Notes: a model not told the origin generated them from the sequence alone. 64,000 nucleotides of DNA from Sipunculus nudus (GCA_026874595.1 CM049313.1:34189159-34253158); one strand, 5' to 3'; shown: positions 11,400 to 22,757, numbered from the stretch's first letter. Numbers and translations: made by a program.

Positions 11400-14300
11400 C
11401 CGTTTTCCCCCATAGATAATCCGCATTTTTTCATCTTAGAATTGAAATAAAAAACCCTGGTGCGTATTATACATGGAGACATAATTTCCAACCTTTTTTT
11501 CAGTCAGGTTGAACATCGTACGGTGAGCCGATGATGAGCGATAATAAAGGATTTTATGTAAACAAAGTGTAAACTCACTTTACTTGTACAAATTTTGCAT
11601 TAAAACAACATAATTATTGATTTGATTCACTTTTTTTCATTTCAGATACTTAAAATATATCTTAAGTATTGCTTACAACAGAAGATCGCCGTTGTGAAAT
11701 ATGCATGATGGTATATTGCTTGGCTGACCTCCTTTGATGTCAATGTCTGTCGGCAGATGGCGCTGCGGCATATTTTTACATGTGGTGTTAAATCACAAAA
11801 GGGGATCGTTTCTACCCGATATACCTGCACCTGTCAGTCCTTGTCCGTGGGAACTGTTCCGTGATACATTAATTACTATTTAAACAACTTGAGCCAAGGG
11901 AGGAATAATTGCCTGGTGGTTTCCTAAGTTAATTAATAATTAATAATTAATTACTCTATTGAGCAAGCATGGACAGTTTGAACAGCTGTGTAAATTAATG
12001 ATATCCCGGAGATGTGTTATAAATTTATTACAAACCTAGGGTATTATATTATAGTTAGTTAAATATATATATATACATATATATATGCTTAAAATGAAAC
12101 CCCGTTGTGGATATTAAACATCACAGAAAATTTGATTTTAAAACATAATAAACGTGTGTATTTCTAACAATCTTTTTTTTCACACATGAAAACTTATAGA
12201 ACATTTTACGTCAGAAAAAAGCCATTTTATTTGACATGTTTTACACAACGCATATGATTGCATATGATATACTAAAGATATGAATAGTTAATGATCAATA
12301 TATATGCATGTGGTTGTGTGAAGTATTAAGTCACCAAAGAGAAGCAAATCAATATAGTTCATTTATCATCAATACATGCATATTCAGATGATCAATACAT
12401 GCATGTGGTTCCATATATTATTAAGCCATCAAAGAGTGGCAAATCAATACAGTTCATTTATTGTCTCTCAAAACCTTCAAACTCTTCGTCGTCGGACTGT
12501 AAGAACAACTGCATGATTTGTTCTGATGACATCACCTCTTCATCCGCAAAATACAGGTCATCCGTGTCGTTTTCATCATCCGAGCTTTCTGCAGTCTCTT
12601 CCTCGTCTTTATTACTCCATAGGATATCATCTTCTGTGCCGTCAAGGGCGTTCGAAATGCAACAGCGCTTGAAGGATCTAATGATGATATTCTTATCAAG
12701 CTCGCCCCACGCGTCCTTGATCCACTGTACGATGGTCACTAGGTCTGGGGCGCGCATACGACCTCCCTTTGTAAATGTCTTGGCCCCGTGCTGCATCCAC
12801 TCGCCCCATTTAGATTTCAGTAGCGTCTTCATGGGCCTGTTGACACCTACGTCCAGCGGCTGTAGTATCGACGTCATCCCGCCAGGGATTATCGCCACCT
12901 CCGTCTTGTGCACTTGCTTCAGATGTTGCAGTACGGCCGGGTTGCGGTGGCATCTGAAAGCATCTAACACTAATAGGCTATTCTCTTTCTTTGTGAGGCC
13001 GCCCGCGCGATTCCCCCACACGCTATCAATCCAATCTTTCATCAGGGTATCGTCCATCCAGCCTTTAGACTGTACACGCACGTGTACACTGCTCGGGAAT
13101 TTTACACCTTTGGGCATGGTTTTCCGTTTGAAAACCACGTAAGGGGGTAATTTAGTGCCATCTGCCATGCAGGCCAGCATGACTGTGAACCTGTTTTTTT
13201 CATTACCAGTCGTACGGATTGATACTGTGTTCGCTCCCTTCTTTTCCACAGTTGTATCGGCAGGTAGATCAAACGTTAGCGGCGTCTGGTCAGCGTTACC
13301 GATGAGTGACAGTGGCGGGTCCAGTACTTTGCGGCGTTTGATTATGTGGGCCTGAAAAGCTGTCAGTTTCTCCTCGTAATCAGCTGGGAGCTTTTGACTA
13401 ATGTGGGTTTTTCTTCTAATGGAAAGATCATTCCGGGCCATGAAGCGATAACACCAGTTTGAAGAAGCCTTGAAATCACTAACTTTGAGATCTTTTGCAA
13501 CCAGGCTGGCTTTAAGTCGAACTTGCACTGTGCTCACTGCATTGCCCTGAGCGCGACATTCACTGATCCATTCCAGCACTTGCTTTTCCACCTCAGGATA
13601 GAAAGCTTGACGACTCCTGTTGGCCCTCTTTGATTTCGGCATTTTTTCTAGTTGTCCTTTCGATCTTTTCCACAGTCGAACATTGCTCTCATCGATACCG
13701 AAATGGCGAGCAGCACTGCGATTCCCATTCTGTTCTGCATACTGAACAACTTGTAACTTAAACGCTGTCGTATACGATGATCTGCGTGGCATGATGACCA
13801 TAAGCGACTGAATGGAGAACAAGTGATGGTTACCCTTATTTATGCGTCTGTTGAGTTAATGAAGACTGTTTGTTCTATGATTAGCATTAATTGGCTAATT
13901 AGGGTACCGTGCGAGTAGTTCTCCTTATGACACGCTCGTCACAGTTTGTTACCCGACATGACGGAAAGCTTCCCTTTGATTAACATTAAAGGAGACCTGT
14001 GTTTTTGTATACATTCTGTAACTAAGAATTATCATTGCTGTTTTTCTTTGTAAGTATGGGGATGATATTTTATTAAAACACATTCGTACGACCCCTTTTC
14101 TTGGACACGAACGGCCTTGCATTGGTGATGCTTAATACAAGTGTTGCAATACCTGGTTAACGGCGGTCCAGGCACATTCCCCCTTTTCACACTTAACAAT
14201 TGGAGGAGAATAGACCATTTTGCTAATTCAAGTATAATGATCTTCTGCTTAGAGACTTGTGTTGACTGACGAATTCACACCCACGAAGAGAGCGGATATT

Positions 14301-14454
14301 CGATGACCACCACAAAAACAATTTGCAGCATTCAAGATTTCGTCAGAATCTAGCTGCGTATTATACACAGGTATACAGGTTTTCCCCAGAAATTGTAGCT
14401 CTGAATAGGGGTGCGGATTATCTACGGGTGCGGATTATCTATGGGGAAAAACGG
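11400..14454 (-). mobile_element. Complete pogo-type (Tc1/mariner superfamily) DNA transposon
   Basis: The terminal inverted repeats are 26 bp: left at 11400-11425 (ccgttttcccccatagataa...), right at 14429-14454, matching its complement at 25 of 26 positions. TA duplications flank them (11398-11399 and 14455-14456). The flanks gcatgaaTA and TAttgatcatgg join into the sequence gcatgaatattgatcatgg, which stands uninterrupted at about 10556-10575 in a neighbouring repeat copy. An extra 18-bp copy of the GTGCGGATTATCTA subterminal motif lies inside the right end. The single gene is on the minus strand, with about 660 bp 5' and 1.06 kb 3' non-coding. Intact ends and ORF suggest a young, possibly active copy. 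Confidence 0.9.
12458..13792 (-). CDS. Pogo-type DDD transposase, intact, 444 aa
   Basis: The enzyme cuts and joins its own element at TA sites in the nucleus. The start chosen is the methionine of MPRRSSYTTAFKLQ at 13792; an in-frame methionine 10 codons upstream (13822) is less likely. Residues about 5-45 form a Brinker/Psq-like helix-turn-helix (AFKLQVVQYAEQNGNRSAAR, IDESNVRLWKR). About 60-115 resemble the CENP-B-type second helix-turn-helix (EVEKQVLEWI). The catalytic domain shows the three acidic residues: D168 in GNADQTP, D277 in LLVLDAF and D314 in LQPLDVGVN, the pogo/Tigger/jerky DDE_1 pattern with D as third residue. The tail is strongly acidic (EEETAESSDDENDTDD). There is no stop or frameshift. 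It could in principle be a domesticated gene, but the paired inverted repeats and TA duplications make it a transposon gene. Confidence 0.9.
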   Translation of the reverse strand: MPRRSSYTTAFKLQVVQYAEQNGNRSAARHFGIDESNVRLWKRSKGQLEKMPKSKRANRSRQAFYPEVEKQVLEWISECRAQGNAVSTVQVRLKASLVAKDLKVSDFKASSNWCYRFMARNDLSIRRKTHISQKLPADYEEKLTAFQAHIIKRRKVLDPPLSLIGNADQTPLTFDLPADTTVEKKGANTVSIRTTGNEKNRFTVMLACMADGTKLPPYVVFKRKTMPKGVKFPSSVHVRVQSKGWMDDTLMKDWIDSVWGNRAGGLTKKENSLLVLDAFRCHRNPAVLQHLKQVHKTEVAIIPGGMTSILQPLDVGVNRPMKTLLKSKWGEWMQHGAKTFTKGGRMRAPDLVTIVQWIKDAWGELDKNIIIRSFKRCCISNALDGTEDDILWSNKDEEETAESSDDENDTDDLYFADEEVMSSEQIMQLFLQSDDEEFEGFERQ

Positions 14455-15559
14455 TATTGATCATGGGATGTTCCATCACTTCCTGCAGACTGGTAGCGCT
14501 ACCTATTTTTTTTCCAATTTTTACGAATTTTTTTCAGACCTGCAATGAAACTGTCATCTGTTAACAGGGCACAAATTGTAACCACTGGACCTGGAATCTT
14601 CAAACTTAATTTCCAGGGAGGTCCATAAAAAATCTCCTTGAAAACCTGAAATTAGGTCTCTGTTACCCATATCTTTTGTGCTATGGGGCTCCGAAGTACC
14701 CCCCAGAATAATGCAAAATTTGATACAAAAGCTCAAGTATCTAAATAACTACTGCATTGATCACCATGATTCTTTGCATGAATATTGAACATGGAGTGTT
14801 TCATCAGTTCCTGCAGACTGGTGGCACTAGTAACCTGTATTTTTTTCAAATTTTTACACATTATTTTTTCTATATATGAGACCATCAAATGAAGTTGTCA
14901 TCAATCCAAAAGCCCACTGAAACCCATTTCAAAGGACTCTTCACAAAATTCATGATTTGTTTGCACTCTGGCAGTCATTTTGCTCATTGTTCAACATTCC
15001 TAGTTTTTGTGTTGTGTGCACCCATGCCATAATTTCAGCAGTGATGTTTGTGTAATTGTTTCTTATTCAAAATGTTTAGTACTTGCATTGTTTATATACA
15101 TGAGAAGTAATGGTCCAGCATTGAAGCATTATACCTGGTGTACTTCCCAATGCACAGGTTTGCATTAGGCCTGTAGGCCTTGTCTTACAGCGAAGAAGGG
15201 AAAAAAAATGTTAAAAAATGTTCTTCTCCGAAACCATGCTGCCAAATTGTCCGTTCATCTGTCCCAGTAATCCTCCCTCGCAAAAAGAACATATCGAAAA
15301 AATCCTGCCTGTTACATCCTAGTTGTATCTGCCAAAACAGAGTTTTGCGGATACTATGTTTTCAGTCGGACGCTACTGCCGCCACATAGGTTTCAGGGGA
15401 ACTCCTCCGTAACCACTAGGCAGAATTAATTTAAATTCAGGATTATGATCGGGTCACATGTGAACTGCTGCGCCCTCATTTTTGGTTGATCTCTGACCTT
15501 TCCTCTCTGCCCAGCGTCCATTTGTGTGTCTATTTCCACACATAAACCCACAAATCTCA

Positions 15560-16680
15560 GGAACCATTTGGCCGATGAGGCTAAAAATTTTGCACAAATG
15601 TAGCCCTCGGATAGCTGTATAACATACACTAAAAATGGTGGTGCCACCTGCAACCATTTTTACACAGCATCCATCTGTTTTTCTGCCTTGGGATAAAAGT
15701 ACTCATATCTCTGCATTGGTTAGACCTATCCACCTGAAATTTTGCATGTGTATACATCCTGGATAGCTTTCTTGATTTTATGACAGGTGGCGCCACCTTC
15801 TTTCACGTTAATGTTGCAGACATTCAGGCTCATATCTAGGGAACCTACTGACGGATTGGGCATTTGCATGTTTATAGATCTCACAAAGCTCTTTATCAAA
15901 CTCAAAACCGGTCGTGCCTCCTGCAACCATTTTTGCATAGCGTCCGTCTGTTTGTCTGTCGTGGGATAAAATCACTCATATCTTGGCAGTGGTTTGACAT
16001 ATCTGCCTAAAATTTTGCAGGTTTATACATCTTGGATAGCTTTCTTGATTTTGTGGCAGGTGGCGCTTCCTACATTTATGTTTAAGCTGCAGACATCCAG
16101 GCTTATATCTCAGGACTGGTTTGTTGTATCTTCCTGAAATTTTGCATGTGTATAGATCTCACATGGCTCTTTATCATACACAAAACTGGAGGCGCCACCT
16201 GCAACCATTTTTGCACAGTGTCCGTCTGTTTGTCTGCCATGGGCTTAAATCACTCATATCTCAGTAGTGGTTTGATCTATCTGCCTAAAAGTTTGCATGT
16301 TTATACATCTTGGATAGCTTTCTTGATTTTGTGGCAGGTGGTGCCACCTACATTTATGTTTACGCTGCAGACATTAAGGCTTATATCTCAGGACTTGTTT
16401 GACATATCAACCTGATATTTTGCATGTGTATAGATCTCACATAGCTTTTAATCATACACAAGATTGGTGGTACCACCTGCCACCATTTTTGTACATCGTC
16501 CTTCTGTTTGTCTGCTGTGTGATAAAATCACTCATATACAAGTAGTGGTTTGACTTAACTGCCTAAAATTTTGCATATATATACAACTTGGACAGCTTTC
16601 TGGATTTTGTGGTAGGTGGCACAACCTACATACACATATTAGCTGCAGACATCCATGCTAATATGCAACACACATCACTC
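15560..16680 (+). repeat. Tandem repeat of about 279 bp, roughly four copies
   Basis: The marker caaccatttttgca recurs at about 15650, 15922, 16201 and (diverged) 16480, a spacing of about 272-279. Each unit holds tccgtctgtttgtctgc, gataaaatcactcatat, ggatagctttcttgatttt and two GGTGGCGCCACCT-like palindromes. Sequence outside the palindromes has drifted more than the palindromes themselves. The region ends near 16950 in aggcctattggccttgttt, a hairpin terminus like that at 15180. Confidence 0.65.
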
Positions 16681-17045
16681 TATTTCCCCTTGCCACTCAA
16701 TCCATCCCTCACTTCACCCGTCCCACTCTGATTTCAGCAGATACACGTAGTTGCTTGTCGACTACCCTTATTCTAGTTTTAAAATGTCCTAGTCAGGAAC
16801 TTGCAGGTCCAAAACATCCACTTTGCTGATATCATAATGACTAAGGAAGATATGCAGGACATAAGAGGATCAATGTTAAATTTTTAAAATAAAACTCCAT
16901 TCATACTCCCAAACTTTGCACAGGTTCGCATTAGGCCTATTGGCCTTGTTTTTATTTTGGCCTAATTGTTGTGATTGCAATGTATTGTAAAACTGTTTTG
17001 ACTCCAGTGTACTAAATTTTCTTGAAAAAGTGGTCTTGTGGCTTT

Positions 17046-18290
17046 TTAGCTCAGCTGACTTTCAGTCATGCTGGGCTATAGCGATGGGTCTTTGTCCGGC
17101 GTCCTTCCGTCTGTCCGTCCGGCCGTCCGGCCAGCTGTCCGTCCGTTAGCAGGGCACAAATCGTAACTGAAGGGGCTAGGGCCATGAACCCTATACAGTC
17201 TTAGAGGTTATAAAAAGATCTTCTTGCAAACCTGAAATTAGGTCACTGCGACCTATATTCTCGAAGTTATGAGCTGTGTTTGCTCCCCCCAGAAATAACT
17301 CTTTGAGACAAAATTTTCATCCCAAACCTTCCGTCTTTCACATACAGCTCACCTACCAACAGGGGAAGAACAATAATTTTTTTAAGGTCAAAAGGTCAAA
17401 GGTCAAGGTCACAGGAGCCTCTTCTTTGAAAAGCCTGTGGATGCATTTTAAGCCAACCCTTTCATCCCAATTCTTTGATTTTTCACATATAGCTCACCTA
17501 CTAAGTTGGAGAAGAATCCTATAGATTTTGAGGTCACAAGGTCAAAGGTCAGGGTCACAGGATCCACTTCTTTGAAAAGGTAGTGGACACATTTCAAGCT
17601 AGACTTTTCATTCCAAACCTTCCAGCACTGATATCGCTTCTCTGCCAACAGGGGAAAAGACCTGTTGATTTTGAGGTCAAAGGTCAAGTTCACAGCACCC
17701 ACTTCTTGCGTGGAGTCATTTTCAGGCAATTTTTTCAATCTGTACCTTCCATCTGTCATATATGGCTTACCTACCAATACAGGAAGAAGCCTATTGATGT
17801 TGAGGTCAAAAAGTCAAAGGTCAAGGTCACAATATTTAATTGTTCTAAATGCTTGTGAGCATATTTCAAGTGTAACTGTTCAACCCAGACCTTCAGTCTT
17901 TCACATATGCCACATCTATGCATCATGATCACTCAGTTTGACTCAAACTTCATATTTATGGGTCTTTTTGCTTGAATAAATAACTTATTGATTTTGGGGT
18001 CAGCTGGTCAACAGGTTAAAGGTTGCAGGTCAAAGTTATTCACCCATTGGTTGCCAAGTAATTACACCAGATTTAAGTGGTCAGTAGTTACCCATCATTT
18101 AGAAAGAATCCAGTTGATATATGGGCAAAAGGCCAAGGTCATAGGTCAGGGATGTTCACAATTACTTATTTTATAGACCATCTTTATTTTTCTTGTATAT
18201 ATAACCATCCCACTCCAGCTGGTACATCTCCCTGTGTGGCTGTAATTGTGAGTGACACTGGTGGCATATGACTCCCTTTTGTATCAGCCT
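17046..18290 (+). repeat. Hairpin-headed repeat with about 120-bp internal modules
   Basis: The head tttttagctcagctgacttt plus cagtcatgctgggctatagc is followed by a ccgtctgtccgtccggccgt tract. At least four or five modules of about 120 bp follow at 17280-17900, each with ttcatcccaaaccttc, cttacctaccaa, aggggaagaa and aggtcaaaggtcaaggtcac. Non-coding. Confidence 0.55.
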
Positions 18291-18589
18291 ATTAAGTGAT
18301 AAGGCTCAGTGATAAGTACCTTGTTAGTTCATAACAAAAACACTTGTCAGAATGCTTCAGCCAGGCATTAAGACTATGAGAGTATAGTATTAAGGTTTAG
18401 CTACTGATTTATAAGGTGATGGGAACATTTTGCAGTTTATTTTATGGAATCCTAGCAATAAACTTAGTTTCCTAGATATCTGAATATTTTAATATATATC
18501 ACCACATATAAAAGCAAGTGTTTGTTCTCATAATATGTGGATGTGTACCTTGATTTAGGATGGCTTTTTGTTTTATTTCAAGACTCTTA

Positions 18590-18877
18590 GGCCAAAAAAA
18601 ATAAAAGGTATGGTTCTCAGGCACCGCCCGCGTCAATTTTTACCCCCACGCATCAACAATTTTTATTTTGATTTTCATCTTTCAAGAAGATGAATATTAC
18701 AATTTATGTAGTGTTTTTCCCTGTTTTGCAAAAAAAGTTGTTATTTTCATACTTTTCCCTGATCATATGACATTTTTATAGAGACACTCAAAAAAAGGTC
18801 AAAAATAAAATACCGCCCGCCCGCACTGATTTCTGAAAAAAAGTGCCTGAGAACCATACCTAATTTTTTTTTTGGCC
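18590..18877. mobile_element. Harbinger-like MITE, TTA target duplication
   Basis: A 288-bp element with GGCC at both ends, flanked by TTA (18587-18589 and 18878-18880). The inverted ends contain AAAAGGTATGGTTCTCAGGC and its complement. It is the cleanest of the copies and supports the boundaries used for the others. Non-coding. Confidence 0.72.
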
Positions 18878-18880
18878 TTA

Positions 18881-19783
18881 GTCATGCTTTCTGCATTTTT
18901 TTTCTTTCAGGTTTGGCAGTTTACCTACCCTGCTGACCCCGTTGAAAAGCAGAGTGATAATAAAAAATATTGGACTTACACTTTTTACAATTGCATATCT
19001 ATAAATCTGATATGAGGGCCTGGACATACCTTTTGAATTATTTTGGGCATTTATTACTGGATAATTTGCCCCAAGTTTGGTCTCTTATTGGAGAATGTGG
19101 GATATCAAATGTCATACTTGTCAGAAATCCATTATGTCTGCCAGTTAGCCACCTTAGAAATTCTTTCTTCAGGGCAGTTTCAGTAATTTTTCTTTAATGT
19201 TTGGTCCAATTTAGAGAATGTTTGTTGTCTGTTTTCAGACTTGTCAGAAGTCCAATATGGTCACCAGGCAACCATCTTTTAATTCCTTTTGATCATATTA
19301 TCTCAAGAACAGTTAAAGTGAATGCAGTTGGATGTATATTTATGTAATCTTGTAAAGGATTGGGTCAAATATTTCTGAATAAATATTACCATCATTTATA
19401 AAAGTGCAGTACAGTTGGCTTGTATTGAATAAAAATTCATACAGAAGCACCTGTTTCTCAATAATTCTTGCATGTATTTCCTTGATTTTTGCTATATATT
19501 TTGATCTTATATTTGCCCTTTGTGGTGTTCCTTTTGAGACTGACAGGTTTCAAGCAAGCTGTTGGAATAGTTCCTGATAGCTTAACAATCATGCATTTTC
19601 CTCAGACCATCAATTCACTGTGTTCTAACCAGACATAGGTGATATATTTCTGTTGTCATGGAAAATTTTCAACAAATTGGCAAATTGGTTCTTCAAAATT
19701 TGACTGAAAGTTGTGAATCTCAGTCCATGATGTCACAGGTCATGCTTGGCAGCTGAGTGTCATGACCCATGGGTCACTTGTTT
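18881..19783 (+). other. Intron sequence ending in a hairpin terminus
   Basis: AT-rich sequence with diverged repeat modules (cagaagtccaatatgg, ccaggcaaccatcttt). It closes with tgacccatgggtca at 19763-19776, a perfect 14-base palindrome, followed by CTTGTTT. This is the same type of end as at 6145 and 55823, so an old hairpin-headed repeat probably ends here; its head was not identified. Confidence 0.4.
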
Positions 19784-21905
19784 ATGTCATTCCGAAATCA
19801 AACGGTTGTACGGGCTTTTTTTCGCAATGCCTGTGGATATTGGTCTGATTTTTGGTGTGTTGACAGATAACGACCAGTTACAGATCGAGTTCGTGTTTCA
19901 TCCTGGTTGACTTACTTTTGACTGTTTTACGGCTCCTTAACTAAGAAAATTTCATGAAAAATAGAAATTTTCATGACAAATACACATGTACAGGCTTTTT
20001 TTCCCAATGCCTGCAGATATTGGCCTGATTTTTTGTGTGTGGCCAGATAATGACCAGTTACAGATGGTGTACAAATTTCATCCCAGTTGACTTAATTTTG
20101 ACCATTTTAAGTCTTCTGAACATAGAAAATTTCATGAAAGACAAATACACATGTACAGACTTTTTTTCGCAATGCCTGCAGATATTGGCCTGATTTTTGG
20201 TGTGTTGGCAGATATTGACCAGTTACAGATCGAGTCCACGTTTTGTCCCAGTTGACCTACTTTTGACCATTTTACGGCTTCTGAACATAGAAAATTTTAT
20301 GAAAATTATAAATTTTCATGACACAGAAAGTTTCATGAAAAATAGAAATTTTCATAACAAATGCATATGTACGGACTTTTTTTCCGCAATGCCTGCAGAT
20401 ACCACCCTGATTTTTTATGTGTGGGCAGATAATGACCAGTTACAGATCGAGTTTGTGTTTTGTCCTGGTTGACCTATTTTGATTGTTTTACAGCTCCTAA
20501 ACATAGAAAATTTCATGAAAAATATAAATTTTCATGACAAATGTACATGTACAGCTGTTTTTAGCCCTCAGCTCATAGGCTGATGGGCTGTTGTCATCAC
20601 CCAAGCTGTCCGTTTGTCCGTCTGTCTGGAGTCTGTCTGTCCTGCGTCTGTTAACTTTTACTTTGTAAGCGGGATATCTCTAAAAGGATTCACCGTTGGA
20701 ATTCTATTTCATCAGTGAAGATGTAAATCAATAAAATCTCAGTCAAATTCGAGGTGGGGGACCTTGACACATTTTTCTACATTTTAGAGCTGATTGTAGA
20801 AAAACACTCAGAAGCTTATATCTCAGGAACCATTGTGTGGATTTTCACAAAACTTTCTATGATCATAGGGACTGATGGTCTGTACGTGCTGCACAATTTT
20901 GTTGGCGCCACCTGCAATTTTAAATTTTTTAATAAATTTTTATGGGATTTTTCAATTTTGGCCTCGTGAACAGGATATCTCTAAAAGTATTCACCATTGG
21001 AATTTTATTTCATCAGCTAAGATGTATATCAACAAAATCTTGGTCAAGTGCAAAGATGGGTGACCTTGACCTATTTTTCTTCGATTTAGAGCTGATTATA
21101 CAAAAACACTCAGAAGCTTTTATCTCAGGAACCATTGTGTGGATTTTCACAAAACTATGATCATTTGGAATGATGGTCTTTGAGTGCTGCACAATTTTGC
21201 TGGCACCACCTACAATTTCTGATTTATTAATGAATTTTGATAGGATTTTTCAATTTTGGCCTTTTGTGCAGGATATCTCCAAAGGTATTCAACACAATAA
21301 CTTCATTTCTTCAGTGCTATTGCATGATATTTACAAAATCTTGGCCAAGTTCAAAGATGGGTGATCTTGACCTACTTTTCAAGGTCTCAGAGCTTAGTAT
21401 AGAAAAAAACTTAGGAGCTTATTTCTCAGGAAGCATTTGGTGGATTATTATGAAACATGGTACATACCTCTCCAATTTAAATTTATAACTCTTTATCAGC
21501 TTTTGCTAGTATTCTAGTTTCGAAATGCAGTGCTTACAGATACTGGCCTAATGATTGGTCTGTGGGCGCATAATGACCACTTACAGATCGAGTTCGTGTT
21601 ATGTCCCAGTTGACCTATTTTTGACCAAATGACAGATCCTGAACATAGAAAATTTCATGAAAGACAGGAATTTTTTTATGAAAAATGCACATGTATGGAC
21701 TTTTTTTCACAATGCCTGCAGATACTGGCCTGATTTTTGGTGTGTTGCTTGATAATGACCCTTTACAGATCAAGTTTGCATTTTGCCCTTGTTGACCTAC
21801 TTTTGACCATACTACACCTCCTGAACTTAAAAAAATTTACAAAATTTAACAAATGTTTCTAATTTGCCCCAGGCGGGGGCATTAGTGTCCTTCGGACACA
21901 TCTAG
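19784..21905 (+). repeat. Tandem array and Helitron-like 3' end, with an inserted second element
   Basis: Units of 165-217 bp (cgcaatgcctgcagatattg, agataatgaccagttacaga, gaaaatttcatgaaa) recur at about 19824, 20004, 20169 and 20386, and resume at 21517-21840 after an insertion. The whole ends in ggcgggggcattagtgtcct, the perfect stem GTGTCC-ttc-GGACAC (21885-21899) and CTAG at 21902-21905, followed by T. A hairpin plus CTRR before T is the Helitron 3' signature; no Rep/helicase is present, so it would be non-autonomous. Confidence 0.5.
20555..21517 (+). mobile_element. Element inserted in the tandem array, with three 300-bp modules
   Basis: It starts about gtttttagccctcagctcat, where AGCCCTCAGC pairs with GCTGATGGGCT, then tccgtttgtccgtctgtctg. 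Three units of about 300 bp follow (ggatatctctaaaaggattc near 20665, 20968, 21271; tatctcaggaaccattgtgt near 20818, 21120). It ends in agcttttgct, then attCTAG at 21511-21517 followed by T. The unit of the surrounding array breaks at its left edge and resumes at its right edge, which supports an insertion. Exact target bases are uncertain. Confidence 0.45.
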
Positions 21906-22657
21906 TTTTAATAAATTTATTTTAAATAATTTAAAAAAATTAATGATTAAAAATATAATTAAATCATCAGTATGCATAATTTGATAGTATATGGGCCAAA
22001 TTAGGGATTAATAATGGTTCCGTTAAATTTAGAATCGTGACTTCTGAATCAAGGTAAAATTTTCAGATATATATTTTATACAAATTAATAAAATATATTT
22101 TTTTATTAAAAAAAATCCTTTTTGATTAAAAAAAATCCTTCTTTATGAAAAATTAAGGATAACTGATGACTCAATTTAGAATTGTTAATTGACCTATGTG
22201 TTCAAACATATATGTTATATTGCAAATGTATAAGATTTATAAACTTGAATAATTTAAATATTTGGATCTAATGCAAACATTTGTTCATTATTTTCCTGCC
22301 TCAGCACAACTGGAAATAAATTGATCAGCTTTGTTTTATTTTATCTCTCTGTCTTATATTTGATATTTGATAATTATGAATCACCTTTTCTTTACTGTAA
22401 GCACTGTTGATTTATATTTCATATCCTGTATATGTATATGCAGAGATGTTGTAACTCCTACCAATCTACCCACCCCCCTCTCCCCTGAATAGAAAGCATG
22501 ACTTAATAGCTAGTATTAGGTTTGTGTGCATTTTTTCTATTTTACATTTAATTGATTCATTGAACTTATAAATATTGTTCTCTTGGGAAAGTGATGATGT
22601 TGATAATTCAATAATAAACGAGGTGATTTTAAATTCAATAAACCTTATTTTTTACAG

Positions 22658-22757
22658 ACAGGACCAGGAGGTCACATTTACAGTAAAAGATCCTGAACGC
22701 GGTATCATCAACTCCAGAGCACCAGCACGATCCATGATGACTTTGACCTGGTGGTGA
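22658..22757 (+). CDS. GBA: Glucosylceramidase, last coding exon with stop codon
   Basis: The acceptor tttttacag ends at 22657. The first base completes the AG left by the exon ending at 597, giving N-R-Q across the junction. The exon then encodes QDQEVTFTVKDPERGIINSR, a short tail ending in MMTLTWW and a TGA at 22755-22757. This matches the end of family 30 glucosylceramidases: a V-x-L/F-T-I/V-K-D-P strand, then a loop, then a closing strand with a final aromatic W. The fit of phase, order and motif across a 22-kb gap is strong evidence that this is the same gene. The 3' UTR follows; AATAAA/ATTAAA-type hexamers occur near 22930-22985 and 23210, but the cleavage site cannot be fixed. Confidence 0.8.

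Larger units (their letters stand above)
9586..15187 (+). repeat. Hairpin-headed repeats with 170- to 320-bp internal modules, host of the pogo insertion
   Basis: Heads (tagctcagctgactgtaagt) occur at about 9586 and 10634, each followed by ccgtccggccg-type sequence. Modules such as aggtctctgttacccat, ccccagaataatg, atttgatacaaaagctcaag and atattgatcatgg recur near 9700-9910, 10010-10220, 10340-10570, 11215-11400 and 14560-14790. A second set (ctgaaattaggtcatggtga, gttaggcctagaat) repeats about every 150-170 bp at 10790-11230. The unit closes with ttaggcctgtaggccttgtc at 15165-15184, a hairpin before a TTGT end. The pogo element at 11400-14454 interrupts it. Confidence 0.55.
598..22657 (+). 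other. Very long last intron of the glucosylceramidase gene
   Basis: This 22-kb intron separates the last two GBA coding exons and is filled with interspersed and tandem repeats, a SINE, MITEs and a pogo transposon, each listed separately. Apart from the transposase no real coding sequence was found; the many short open frames are scattered through the repeats. The mammalian gene has only small introns here, so the size is a lineage expansion by repeats (inference). Confidence 0.7.

Noticed and set aside
12399-13142. 247-codon plus-strand open frame
   Set aside because: It is the reverse of the pogo transposase gene; the minus frame has the domains.
17448-17928. Overlapping frames of 87-109 codons on both strands
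   Set aside because: Chance frames in about 120-bp tandem modules.
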